A stretch of DNA of 24,340 nt from Kiloniellales bacterium (lineage in GTDB: Bacteria > Pseudomonadota > Alphaproteobacteria > Kiloniellales > JAKSBE01), in assembly GCA_030067055.1 (NCBI GenBank), contig JASJAL010000074.1, forward strand, positions 1-24,340. Reading direction: 5' to 3'. The first letter of the stretch is position 1. Each line of letters starts with the position of its first letter. A program made the translations under genes and the position numbers. Positions 15,401-22,732 of the stretch are shown here, one piece after another. The notes below the pieces were generated by a model that was not told the DNA's origin, did no database searches, and saw only the letters and a list, made by a program, of their open reading frames with translations.

Positions 15401-16543
15401 TTACGAGGGCAGCTTGCCCGGGAAGTAGTGCTCGTAGGCCAGCTTGTAGTCGGCGGCGTTGACCAGGTCGTAGAAGCCGACCCGTTCCGACCAGGCCCTC
15501 TGGCTGTCGACCACCTTCTTGAAGAAGGGATCCTTGTTCAGACGGTCCAGGGTCTTGTCCCATGACCCCAGCTGCGCCTTCATGATCGAGGCGTCGGTGC
15601 GATAGACGTTGACGCCGCTTTCGTTGATCAGCTTCTGCAGGTCAGCGGAATAACGGTCCATCGCATAGCCGTAGTTGGCGGTGTTCGCCGCCTCGGCCGC
15701 GTACTCCAGGATCGCCTGGTGCTCGGCCGGCAGGCCTTCGTAGCGGTCCTTGTTGTACATGATCTCGAAGAACTCGGCGGCCTGGTGATAGCTGCCCATG
15801 TGGTAGTGCTTCGAGACGTCCTGGGCGCCGAACTGGCTGTCGGCCGTCGGATTGTTGAACTCGAAGGCCTCGATGACGCCCTTCTCCAGGGCCGGCATGA
15901 TCTCGCCGCCCGGTAGCTGGGTCACCTTCAGGCCCATGCCCTGCATGATGTCCGTGGCCAGGCCGACGGTCCGGTACTTCAGGCCCTTGAGGTCGTCCGC
16001 CGAGCTGACCTTCTTCTTGAACCAGCCCAGCGGCTGGGTCGGCATCGGCATCGCGAAGAAGCCGACGAGGTTCAGCTTGAGGATGTCCTGGACGAGCTCG
16101 CGATAGAGCTCCTTGCCGCCGCCAAAGTGGATCCAGGCCAGGATCTGCGCGGCGTTGCAGCCGAAGACAGGGCCGGTGCCGAACAGGGACGCGGCCTTGT
16201 TCTTGCCGTACCAGTAGGCGGTCACCGAGTGGGCGCCATCCAGGACGCCCTTGTTACAGGCGTCCTGCACCTGGAAGGCCTTCACCACGGCGCCGGCCGG
16301 CAGGTAGTCGATCTTCAGACGGCCGCCCGCCATCTTCTCGACGCGCTCGACATACTGCTGCGCCATGTCGGTGAAGATGCTCTTGGCTCCCCAGGAACCC
16401 TGCATCTTCAGGGTCACGGTCTGGGCCCGCGATACATTGGGCATGGCCACGGTCGTGGCGGCGCCCGCCGTCACCGCCGCGGCCCCGGTCAGGAAGCGCC
16501 GCCGCGTGGCAGCACCCTTGTCAGTCTTGGTTTTCTCGGTCAT
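15401..16543 (-). CDS. dctP: TRAP transporter DctP-type solute receptor with Tat signal (first gene of the operon)
   Basis: Periplasmic receptor, 380 residues from the ATG at 16543 (GGGAGG about 11 bases upstream). The frame is open to 16648, but that leader part is not protein-like. The N-terminus carries a twin-arginine signal (TRRRFLTGAAAVTAGAA, from residue 13, cleavage near SRA), so it is exported folded. The mature protein has LKMQGSWG, a YWYGKNKAASLFGTGPVFGC stretch, AWIHFGGGKELYREL, LGWFKKKVSSADDLKGLKYR, and the LPGGEIMPALEKGVIEAFEF block containing ligand-contacting positions. It belongs to the mannitol/chloroaromatic-type DctP group, some members of which bind keto or hydroxy acids; its own ligand cannot be read off. 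It heads the seven-gene minus-strand cluster. Confidence 0.95.
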   Translation of the reverse strand: MTEKTKTDKGAATRRRFLTGAAAVTAGAATTVAMPNVSRAQTVTLKMQGSWGAKSIFTDMAQQYVERVEKMAGGRLKIDYLPAGAVVKAFQVQDACNKGVLDGAHSVTAYWYGKNKAASLFGTGPVFGCNAAQILAWIHFGGGKELYRELVQDILKLNLVGFFAMPMPTQPLGWFKKKVSSADDLKGLKYRTVGLATDIMQGMGLKVTQLPGGEIMPALEKGVIEAFEFNNPTADSQFGAQDVSKHYHMGSYHQAAEFFEIMYNKDRYEGLPAEHQAILEYAAEAANTANYGYAMDRYSADLQKLINESGVNVYRTDASIMKAQLGSWDKTLDRLNKDPFFKKVVDSQRAWSERVGFYDLVNAADYKLAYEHYFPGKLPS

Positions 16544-16566
16544 CTCGCTTTTTTCCTCCCAGTTTG

Positions 16567-16596
16567 CCAGTCGACGCCGCTGCGGTTGTCGACTGG
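16567..16596. promoter_or_regulatory. Perfect 9-bp inverted repeat in the dctP leader (operator or leader hairpin)
   Basis: CCAGTCGAC (16567-16575) and GTCGACTGG (16588-16596) are perfect reverse complements separated by 12 bases. Their centres are 21 bp apart, about two helical turns, as expected for a dimeric regulator's operator. The repeat lies six bases upstream of the dctP ribosome binding site (CCTCCC on the + strand at 16555-16560), so in RNA it would instead be a leader hairpin. No local regulator gene is an obvious partner. Confidence 0.5.
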
Positions 16597-16907
16597 GGCG
16601 CACCTTCGTTGCGACGATGCGATGCTTCGGCGCCCGGTTTCCCGTCAATTCTCTTGACTCTGGGATACCAGGCTAGAGATTTCGCAAGACAATACAATGC
16701 TCGCTCCTGCAAGTGTAGGGCCGAATTTCCGGTCGTGGCTGCATCGGCGCAGTCACCTTTTCCGGGGCAGGTCCGCTAATTCGGCTTCTTCTTCCCCGTA
16801 GACGAAGGAGCTGGCGGCGGAGTCCCCTTCGGACCGGTGTCTTTCGCTTTGGGGTCCCTGTACAAGAGCCTGAATCAGCGCAATGCCCGGAAGTTCGACG
16901 CACGCCG

Positions 16908-16927
16908 TTAACTATAACTACAGTTAA
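16908..16927. repeat. AT-rich inverted repeat with tandem TAACTA
   Basis: TTAACT (16908-16913) and AGTTAA (16922-16927) are inverted around eight bases, and TAACTA is repeated in tandem at 16909-16920. A further CTGTTAA lies at about 16972. It sits 80 bp upstream of the secreted hypothetical gene, inside the AT-rich stretch, and may be a regulator binding site. Confidence 0.35.
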
Positions 16928-17006
16928 TTCAAAATAAATTTGCCACAAAACCAATAACAATGGTAAAAAAACTGTTAATCGATTTTGACCGGAGGCCAGG
17001 GAGCAA

Positions 17007-17453
17007 ATGAAGCTGGTAATTTCAAGACTCTATACCTCGGGTGCTGCGCTGGTGGCGAGCCTGCTGTTCGTGGTGGCGGTCGCGCAGGCCGCAGACCTCG
17101 CCGCGGTGGAAGACGAGAACGCCGGGTCTGTTGAGGCGCAGCTGCCGGAGGTTCCGAGCGTCCCGCCGGTTTTGGTGCACCGGGGCAGCGCCAGCGAAGC
17201 CGTGAAGTTCGATGCCGCGCCTGAACCCGAAGGCCATGGCGTGCAAGTCCTCCGCGGTACGACGGAGCCGGACGAACCGCCGGCGGCTGAGATCCCGGCA
17301 CTCCCGCAGCCGCAGGCGCAGCTCTGGGCCTCCTCCGGCCGCGACCTGTGGTTCTACAATCCCGAGGGCGAAACCTTGCGGGCCTGCAGGCTCTTCAAGG
17401 GTCAGTACGTCGAACGCTACAAGATCCGCTGCTTCGAGCGCGACCTGCAGTAG
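17007..17453 (+). CDS. Small secreted hypothetical protein
   Basis: 148 residues starting at an ATG with AGGGAG five to six bases upstream. A clear Sec signal peptide (KLVISRLYTSGAALVASLLFV... is read in part; cleavage near AQA-AD, residue 28 or so) makes it periplasmic or secreted. The middle is a low-complexity Pro/Glu/Ala-rich linker (EVPSVPPVLVH, EPDEPPAAEIPALPQPQ). A short folded C-terminal part begins at LWASSGRDLWFYNPEGE and contains two cysteines (ACRLF and IRCFER) and many aromatic and charged residues. No family is recognised. It ends 20 bp from the convergent sensor kinase gene. No functional partner is visible, and the preceding AT-rich region suggests its own promoter. Confidence 0.7.
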   Translation: MKLVISRLYTSGAALVASLLFVVAVAQAADLAAVEDENAGSVEAQLPEVPSVPPVLVHRGSASEAVKFDAAPEPEGHGVQVLRGTTEPDEPPAAEIPALPQPQAQLWASSGRDLWFYNPEGETLRACRLFKGQYVERYKIRCFERDLQ

Positions 17454-17472
17454 CGCGGCGGTCGGCTGAGCT

Positions 17473-19809
17473 TCAGGCGGCGGGGGATTCCCGCCGCCGC
17501 AGGGTCGGACCGGCGGGGGCCTCGGCAGCCTCGGAATCGATCCGCCGATCGGCCGGCAGAATCACCGTGACCACGGTGCCCTTGTCCGGCTCGCTCTCGA
17601 TCTCGAAGCGGCCGTCGTGCATCTCGATCAGGCGCTTCGCCAGCGGCAGTCCCAGACCCGTACCCTCATAGCGGCGGGATAGGTCGCTATCGATCTGGCC
17701 GAAGGACTCCATCGCCCTCGGCAGGTCTTCCTTCGCCATCCCGATTCCGGTGTCGGCGACCGCGAGCCGGACCTCGCCGTCAGGGCTGCAGTCCGCGCGA
17801 ACGGTGACCGTGCCGCCTTCGGGCGTGAACTTGACCGCGTTGGTCAGAAGGTTCAGCAGGACCTGCTTCATGCTGCGCTCGTCGGCCAGGACCATCGGCA
17901 GGTCGTAGGGCAGATCGGCGCTGAGGGTCAGGCGGCCCATCCGGGCCCGCTCGCGCACGAAGCGCAGCGCCGAAGTGACGACCTTGGGCAGGGCGACAGG
18001 CTCCTCGTGCAAGCTGAACTTGCCGGCTTCGATCTTGGAGACATCGAGAATGTCGTTGATCAGCGACAGCAGGTGGCGGCCGCTGTCGTGGATGTCCTTG
18101 GCGTACTCGCGGTAGCGCGAGTCCCCGGTCGGCCCGAAGGTCTCGTTCCGTATCATCTCCGAAAAGCCGATCACCGCGTTCAGCGGTGTCCGCAGTTCGT
18201 GGCTCACGTTGGCCAGGAAGCTCGACTTCGCCCGGCTGGCGATTTCCGCTTCTTCCTTGGCGATGGTCATCGCCAGGGCGGCTTCCTTGACTTCAGTGAT
18301 GTCCAGCATGGCGCCGTGCAGGTACTGCGCCTCCTCGTCGTAAGGCGGGATGGTCACCAGGATGCGCACCCAGACCGTGCGGCCGTCATCCGCCAGCATG
18401 CGGCACTCGAAGGCTCGGTCCTCTCCCAGCTCGATGGCCTTGCGGCAGTGGGCGAGGGTCCGCTCGCGGTCGGCGGCATGGATGTGCTCGGTCCAGAAGT
18501 CTTCCTGGTACCAGTCCTCGACCGCGTATCCCAGGAGCTTGGCCGCCTGAGGGCCGACGTAGGTGAAGCGCAGGTTCTGCGGCTCGGCCTCGAAGAGCAC
18601 CACGTTGGTGGTCTCCACGAGCTGGCGATAGCGTTCCTCGCTGGTCGAAAGCTCGAGCGTCTTCTGGGTGACCTGGCGGCTGACCTCCTCGTGGCGCTGC
18701 TCCAGGTCCTGCGCCCGCAGGATCGTGTAGCGGGCCAGAAGCAGGAGCAGCACGGTGATCAGGAGGCCGACCGAGAAGGCGATCAGGGTGATCTCGGGCT
18801 TGATCTCCAGCAGCGAGAGCCGCTTGGTGACCTGCAGGATCAGGGTTCGCTCGCCCAGATAGATGCGATAGACCCGGGTCAGAATGTTGGCCGACGCCAG
18901 GGGCAGGCGCTGCTCGGGCTCGGCGGTCTTGCGGTACAGCGTCCTCTCGCCTTCGGGCACGCTGGCGTCGTCGTCCATCAGGGTGACCGAAAGGTCGGCG
19001 GTCAGCATGTCGCTGTCGAAGAGCAAGGCGGGGTTGATCCTGACCGCGACAAGGCCGGTGACGTTGTTGCGCCGCTCCTCAACGTCTAGCGGCGTGTCGC
19101 GGCCGCGATAGATCGCCCGGAACAACCAGTAACGCTTGCGCCCGTCGGGACCGACGACGAGGCCGGCCATCGCCGATTCGCCGGTTTCGATGGCCCGGTC
19201 GATGCCCTTGCGCAGTTTTGGATCCGAAAGGAAATCGAAACCGAGCAGCCCCTGGTTCTTGCGCTCCATGGGCTGCAGCAGCTGGACCGGGGCATAAAGG
19301 CTGCGGTTTTCCGCCGGCACCAGCTCGCCGCCTCGCAGTTCGGTGATCCGGACCGAGCGCTCGTAGCGCACTTCCATTTCGTCCTCGAACAGCCTTCGGT
19401 TGGTCTCGAGGGGCGTGTAGACCGCGGCGTCGATGTTCGGCGCGCGCTTCAACAGCTCGTCGGTCATGATCCTGAACTCGTAGGATTCGACGAAGGCCGA
19501 AGCGTGGAACAGCGTGGCAAGGCCGTGAACGATCTCGACCGATCGGGTGAGCCGCTGATTGATCAGCGCCTTGATTTCCTCCGCCGTGGCCTCGAAAGCG
19601 GTCTCGTTCAGATTGGACATGTGGGTGAATGCGAGCAGGACCAGGATTGCTGTGAAACCCAATCCCAAGACCATCGCGGCGATGTAGTGCAGGGGTCGCG
19701 AGGTGTTGCCGCAAAGCCCTTCGGCCCGGCCAATCTTGGGCGCTGCGCCCTGGATCGGGTCCGGCGTCATCGGCCGTTCGCCCTCCGCGGCGGGAGGGTC
19801 GGCAGCCAT
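17473..19809 (-). CDS. Membrane sensor histidine kinase (CHASE-PAS-HisKA-HATPase)
   Basis: 778 residues from the ATG at 19809; a TTG at 19824 and an ATG at 19770 are alternatives. Domains in order: a short cytoplasmic N-terminus, a membrane helix (about 42-61), and a periplasmic CHASE-type sensor (about 80-300, with AFVESYEFRI and DAAVYTPLETNRR). A second membrane helix (about 340-360) and a short coiled coil follow. A PAS domain comes next (about 392-510), then HisKA with SHELRTPLNAVIGFSEM (phosphorylated His about 537) and a HATPase with NLLTNAVKFTPEGG, DTGIGM and GTGLGLPLAK. CHASE domains sense small extracellular ligands. No response regulator lies in the window, so the partner is elsewhere. 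It converges on the secreted hypothetical gene. Confidence 0.93.
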   Translation of the reverse strand: MAADPPAAEGERPMTPDPIQGAAPKIGRAEGLCGNTSRPLHYIAAMVLGLGFTAILVLLAFTHMSNLNETAFEATAEEIKALINQRLTRSVEIVHGLATLFHASAFVESYEFRIMTDELLKRAPNIDAAVYTPLETNRRLFEDEMEVRYERSVRITELRGGELVPAENRSLYAPVQLLQPMERKNQGLLGFDFLSDPKLRKGIDRAIETGESAMAGLVVGPDGRKRYWLFRAIYRGRDTPLDVEERRNNVTGLVAVRINPALLFDSDMLTADLSVTLMDDDASVPEGERTLYRKTAEPEQRLPLASANILTRVYRIYLGERTLILQVTKRLSLLEIKPEITLIAFSVGLLITVLLLLLARYTILRAQDLEQRHEEVSRQVTQKTLELSTSEERYRQLVETTNVVLFEAEPQNLRFTYVGPQAAKLLGYAVEDWYQEDFWTEHIHAADRERTLAHCRKAIELGEDRAFECRMLADDGRTVWVRILVTIPPYDEEAQYLHGAMLDITEVKEAALAMTIAKEEAEIASRAKSSFLANVSHELRTPLNAVIGFSEMIRNETFGPTGDSRYREYAKDIHDSGRHLLSLINDILDVSKIEAGKFSLHEEPVALPKVVTSALRFVRERARMGRLTLSADLPYDLPMVLADERSMKQVLLNLLTNAVKFTPEGGTVTVRADCSPDGEVRLAVADTGIGMAKEDLPRAMESFGQIDSDLSRRYEGTGLGLPLAKRLIEMHDGRFEIESEPDKGTVVTVILPADRRIDSEAAEAPAGPTLRRRESPAA

Positions 19810-20156
19810 CGCCTGCGTGCACAAGCTTCACGTCCTGAAGCCGCGATGACCATGAGTTGTCGTTGTCCTCCACGCTTCGCCCATCCGCCGGTCCGCCGCC
19901 TCGAAGCGGGCCGTCGCCGGATCGAGCCGGCCGCCACGACGCCGGCCGGCTCCCGCGTCGGTTCGACCGTCGCGTCAGGCGGGGGCGCCTCGACCAGAAC
20001 CCGCGGGAACTGCGAGATTTGGCCGACCAAAACACTGAGGGAAAATCCTTAACGACTTGCTAAGTGTTAAGCCTGATTTAAGGAATTCGAGGGCCCGCAT
20101 ATGCGGCCAGCCGGCCGTTGCCAAGCGGTCGAGAGCGGGCTATAACCCCGGCGCTT
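19810..20156. other. Intergenic region between the sensor kinase and tRNA-Pro
   Basis: These 347 bases have short open frames on both strands, but none has a ribosome binding site plus a convincing protein. The part next to the kinase is GC-rich (Arg/Pro-rich in every frame), while about 20030-20100 is AT-richer and carries the quasi-palindrome entered separately. It should hold the promoters of the kinase (-) and tRNA (+); none can be assigned with confidence. Confidence 0.35.
20048..20071. repeat. Quasi-palindrome upstream of tRNA-Pro
   Basis: CTTAAC (20048-20053) and GTTAAG (20066-20071) are inverted, with an inner ACTT (20055-20058) matching AAGT (20062-20065) after a one-base bulge. It is 86 bp before the tRNA and about 240 bp before the kinase start, so it may be an operator, but no regulator can be linked to it. 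Confidence 0.35.
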
Positions 20157-20233
20157 CGGGGAGTAGCTCAGCCTGGTAGAGCACCACGTTCGGGACGTGG
20201 GGGCCGGAGGTTCAAATCCTCTCTCCCCGACCA
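20157..20233 (+). tRNA. tRNA-Pro (anticodon CGG)
   Basis: A complete 77-base tRNA including an encoded CCA. The acceptor stem CGGGGAG (20157-20163) pairs with CTCCCCG (20223-20229), then A and CCA (20231-20233). The D arm has AGCTCAGCCTGGTAGAGC. The anticodon stem CCACG/CGTGG (20184-20188 and 20196-20200) holds the loop TTCGGGA with anticodon CGG at 20191-20193, which reads the proline codon CCG, abundant in this GC-rich genome. The T loop is TTCAAAT. Its last 31 bases plus one following base are repeated at 20973-21004. Confidence 0.97.
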
Positions 20234-20234
20234 G
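20203..20234 (+). repeat. Left copy of 32-bp direct repeat (3' end of tRNA-Pro; candidate attachment site)
   Basis: Runs from the variable/T-arm junction through CCA and one G. It is identical over 32 bases to 20973-21004, with the start-to-start distance exactly 770 bp. A repeat of a tRNA 3' end is the classic footprint of a tRNA-targeted integrase. Confidence 0.8.
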
Positions 20235-20571
20235 GCTTACATGTACGTAGCCAGGGGACCCGATCCCCGGGTCAAACGATACTGAGAAGCAAGCTCCTGA
20301 AAATCGACTCCGGCCGCCCTTCCGCCGAGGCTGAGATAGTTTTAAGTGAATCGCTCCGCGACTGCGGTCCCGTGCAACATTTTGGACACTTTTTTCGGCA
20401 TAGTGGCCCCGCGAAGAGCCATTGCCTTGGCCCGCTGGCCGAGCTCGCCGTTGGGTTGGGCCTTGCTGCGGGTGGCCGTCGACTGCCGGCGTTGACCTGC
20501 GGCGGACGCCGTGTTGTGGTCTCGCCGCCTTGAATCCATTTCCCGTGCCAGGCGATAGGAGAGAAGAGCCG
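20234..20571. other. Non-coding stretch between tRNA-Pro and the XRE regulator
   Basis: These 338 bases lie inside the repeat-bracketed segment. A small stem (GACCCG 20257-20262, CGGGTC 20268-20273) follows the tRNA and might end its transcript, but it lacks a T-run. An AT-richer patch around 20335-20400 (TTTTAAGTG, ATTTTGGACACTTTTTTCGG) is the likely promoter area of the regulator gene. No integrase, transposase or excisionase fragment was recognised. Confidence 0.4.
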
Positions 20572-20952
20572 ATGCAAGGAACGACGATGGGAAGCCGGAT
20601 CGAACAAGCCCGACGCGAGCAAGGTCTCAGCGTCCGAGAAGTGGCCTCGCGCCTTTGCATGAAGCCGGCGACCATCGAGAACTGGGAGCGAGACCGCAGC
20701 GAACCGCGTTCCAACAAGCTGCTGACGCTCGCTGGCGTGCTCAACGTTCCCCTGCTCTGGCTCTTGGAGGGAGAAGACTCATCGGGCCGCAGCTATCATC
20801 CCGAAGCCTTGAGCGAGACAGCCAAAATCCTTCAGAAGCTCGAACGCGCGCAAGCGATCCAGCAAGAGGTTGCTACGCTCCTGGCCGAGGCGACCGCCGA
20901 CGTGAACCGGCTCCAAAAGGAGTTCGATGCGCAGCAGGATTTCGCCGCCTAG
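20572..20952 (+). CDS. XRE-family helix-turn-helix regulator
   Basis: A small cytoplasmic DNA-binding protein of 126 residues from the ATG at 20572 (AGGAG about ten bases upstream), or 121 from the ATG at 20587, which has AAGGA six bases upstream and may be the better start. The HTH_3 domain reads GSRIEQARREQGLSVREVAS, then RLCMKPATIENWERDRSEPR and SNKLLTLAGVLNVPLLWLLE. The C-terminal 50 residues form a likely coiled coil (ETAKILQKLERAQAIQQEVA and on). Similar short regulators with an NWExDxSEPRxNKL motif are, from memory, widespread in alphaproteobacteria, so it may be a resident gene rather than cargo. It is the only gene between the two tRNA-Pro 3'-end repeats and stops 20 bp before the right copy. 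Confidence 0.9.
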   Translation: MQGTTMGSRIEQARREQGLSVREVASRLCMKPATIENWERDRSEPRSNKLLTLAGVLNVPLLWLLEGEDSSGRSYHPEALSETAKILQKLERAQAIQQEVATLLAEATADVNRLQKEFDAQQDFAA

Positions 20953-20972
20953 CGGCAGCCCTGCCTGCCCCT

Positions 20973-21004
20973 GCCGGAGGTTCAAATCCTCTCTCCCCGA
21001 CCAG
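20973..21004 (+). repeat. Right copy of 32-bp direct repeat (orphan tRNA-Pro 3' end)
   Basis: An exact 32-base copy of 20203-20234, with no acceptor 5' strand, D arm or anticodon arm in front of it, so it is not a tRNA gene. Sequence identity with the left copy stops at both edges. Confidence 0.85.
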
Positions 21005-21180
21005 CTTCTTAAGGTCATCTGCCAAAGGCGACAGATCTCAGGTTCGGGGATAGCGGCGCTGAAGCTTCCGAAGCCCTCAGGCTTGGTGTAAAATGGCTAC
21101 ATCGCCACGCCGTTTTCGGGATTTGCCGAATGGCCGAGGGGATTTAGGCTCGACTCTCACGACGCCGGACGAGTTTGGGC

Positions 21181-21681
21181 ATGCAGCCATCGAGACGAGA
21201 TGGAAGGCCTCAGGGGCAAACTACGGCTGCAAGCGCCGTCACCAAGGCGGAGCAGCTCCGGCACCCGACGAACCGAGCTGCCTTTGCCTACTGGGATCGG
21301 ATCCGCGCCGGGCGCCCCATGCCCTCGAGGGCCGACCTGGATCCCGCCGAAATCCGCACGATCCTGCCTTGCGTGTTCCTGCTTGACGTGACGCAAGACC
21401 CGCTCGACTTCCGTTACCGCCTGATCGGCACCAAGATGGCCAGCCACCTCAACCGGGACCTCACGGGCAGCTGGATGAGCGAGCTCCCGCATCAGCGGCC
21501 GCCCAGCCGGATCTGGTCCGCCTGCGCAAAGGTCGTGGAGACCCGGGCGCCGCTTTCCAGCGATACGCCCTATGTCGGCAAGCTTCACGAATTCAGGAAG
21601 ACGGAGGACTTGATCTTGCCGCTCTCCGCGGACGGCGAGACGGTCAACATGCTCTTCGTGACCGCCGACTTCCTGCCCTGA
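21181..21681 (+). CDS. PAS_5-like domain protein
   Basis: A soluble protein of 166 residues from the ATG at 21181; a TTG two codons earlier is an alternative, and neither has a clear ribosome binding site. It matches the small alphaproteobacterial PAS_5-type proteins: AYWDRIRAGRPMPSRADLDP, then ILPCVFLLDVTQDPLDFRYR and LIGTKMASHLNRDLTGSWMS, ending with RKTEDLILPLSADGETVNML. Such proteins are sensory or regulatory with no known output. No effector domain is attached. It converges on the polyprenyl synthase gene with a ten-base gap. Confidence 0.85.
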   Translation: MQPSRRDGRPQGQTTAASAVTKAEQLRHPTNRAAFAYWDRIRAGRPMPSRADLDPAEIRTILPCVFLLDVTQDPLDFRYRLIGTKMASHLNRDLTGSWMSELPHQRPPSRIWSACAKVVETRAPLSSDTPYVGKLHEFRKTEDLILPLSADGETVNMLFVTADFLP

Positions 21682-21691
21682 CCGGCGACTC

Positions 21692-22732
21692 TCAGCTGAT
21701 CCGCCGGAGGCTCTGCTCCAAGGTCTCGGCCAGCGCCGCCTTGATCGCGCTCTCGGCGAAGGTGTCGAGGTTCTCCAAGGCTGCCAGGCCGTAGCTTCGG
21801 GCGCGTTCCATGGCGTCGGCCAGGGCGCCGTGGCGCTGCATCAGCTTGAGGGCTTCCTCGAGGTCGGCATCGCCTTGATCCTGCTCTTCGATGCAGCGGC
21901 GCCAGAATCCGCGCTCGCTCTCGTCGCCGCGCGCGAAGGCCAGGACGACCGGCAAGGTGACCTTTCCGTCGCGAAAGTCGTCGCCGACCGACTTACCCAG
22001 CTCGCTCTGGTCCGCATTGTAGTCCAGCACGTCGTCGATTAGCTGGAAGGCCATGCCGAAGTTGAGGCCGAAGCGGCGCAACGCTTCCTCCTCGGCCTCC
22101 GGTCGCTCCGCGACGACCGCGCCGACCTGGCAGGCGGCGGCGAAGAGGGCGGCGGTCTTGGAGCGGATGACATCCAGATAGGTCGCCTCGTCGGTCGAGG
22201 TGTCGTTGGCGGTCATCAACTGCTGAACCTCGCCCTCGGCGATGATCGCCGAAGCGTCGGACAGGATCTTGAGGATCCTCAGCGAGCCGTCCTCGACCAT
22301 CAGCTGGAAGGCCCGGCTGAACAGGAAGTCGCCGACCAGCACGCTGGCCTTGTTGCCCCAGACCGCGTTCGCGGTCGCCAGGCCGCGGCGCAGTCCGCTG
22401 TCGTCGACCACGTCGTCATGGAGCAGGGTCGCGGTGTGAATGAACTCGACGCAGGCGGCCAGCGGGATGTGGCGCTGGCCCTGATAGCCGCAGAGTCGGG
22501 CCGAGGCCAGTGTCAGCATCGGCCGCAGGCGCTTGCCGCCCGCCGCGATGATATGGCCGGCGAGCTGTGGGATCAGCGCCACGGGGGAATCCATGCGGGC
22601 CAGGATCGCTGCGTTGACGGCCTCCAGGTCGTCGCCAACGAGCGCGCCCAGGCGGTCCTTCGCAGAGCGGTCCCGCGCTGATTTCTCCGTCGTCGCGCCG
22701 GCGGCGAATGCCAAGTCCTGTCCCCGTTTCAA
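21692..22732 (-). CDS. ispB: Polyprenyl diphosphate synthase (long-chain, octaprenyl/decaprenyl type)
   Basis: A trans-prenyltransferase of 346 residues making the side chain of ubiquinone by adding isopentenyl diphosphate units. Both aspartate-rich motifs are present: DDVVD (106-110, in LLHDDVVDDSGLRRG) and DDVLD (233-237, in FQLIDDVLDYNADQSELGKS). GGKRLRPML (65-73) is the substrate-binding block. The start is a TTG at 22732, supported by AGGA about five bases upstream; no closer ATG precedes the conserved region. TATGAT on the minus strand (22755-22750) could be a -10 element, which would leave a very short leader. Chain length is not readable by eye. It is divergent from the DUF2007 gene. 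Confidence 0.93.
   Translation of the reverse strand: MKRGQDLAFAAGATTEKSARDRSAKDRLGALVGDDLEAVNAAILARMDSPVALIPQLAGHIIAAGGKRLRPMLTLASARLCGYQGQRHIPLAACVEFIHTATLLHDDVVDDSGLRRGLATANAVWGNKASVLVGDFLFSRAFQLMVEDGSLRILKILSDASAIIAEGEVQQLMTANDTSTDEATYLDVIRSKTAALFAAACQVGAVVAERPEAEEEALRRFGLNFGMAFQLIDDVLDYNADQSELGKSVGDDFRDGKVTLPVVLAFARGDESERGFWRRCIEEQDQGDADLEEALKLMQRHGALADAMERARSYGLAALENLDTFAESAIKAALAETLEQSLRRIS

Larger units (their letters stand above)
16544..17006. other. Divergent intergenic region between dctP and a secreted hypothetical gene
   Basis: These 463 bases should hold promoters for the minus-strand TRAP-amidase operon and the + strand gene at 17007. Two inverted repeats are entered separately. 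The last 85 bases or so (from about 16905) are strikingly AT-rich for this window and include TTTGCCACAAAACC and a run of A, fitting a promoter region. GTCAA (16644-16648) and TTGAC (16654-16658) form a small inverted repeat, and TTGACG read on the minus strand could be a -35 element, but no good -10 was found. No convincing gene is seen. Confidence 0.4.

Noticed and set aside
19767..20030. Minus-strand open frame overlapping the kinase start, possibly the kinase's true N-terminus after a frameshift
   Set aside because: The kinase already has a complete N-terminus with its first membrane helix, and the frame becomes Arg-rich without a domain.
20973..21004. Second tRNA-Pro gene
   Set aside because: Only the T arm, acceptor 3' strand and CCA are present; there is no D arm, anticodon arm or 5' acceptor strand.
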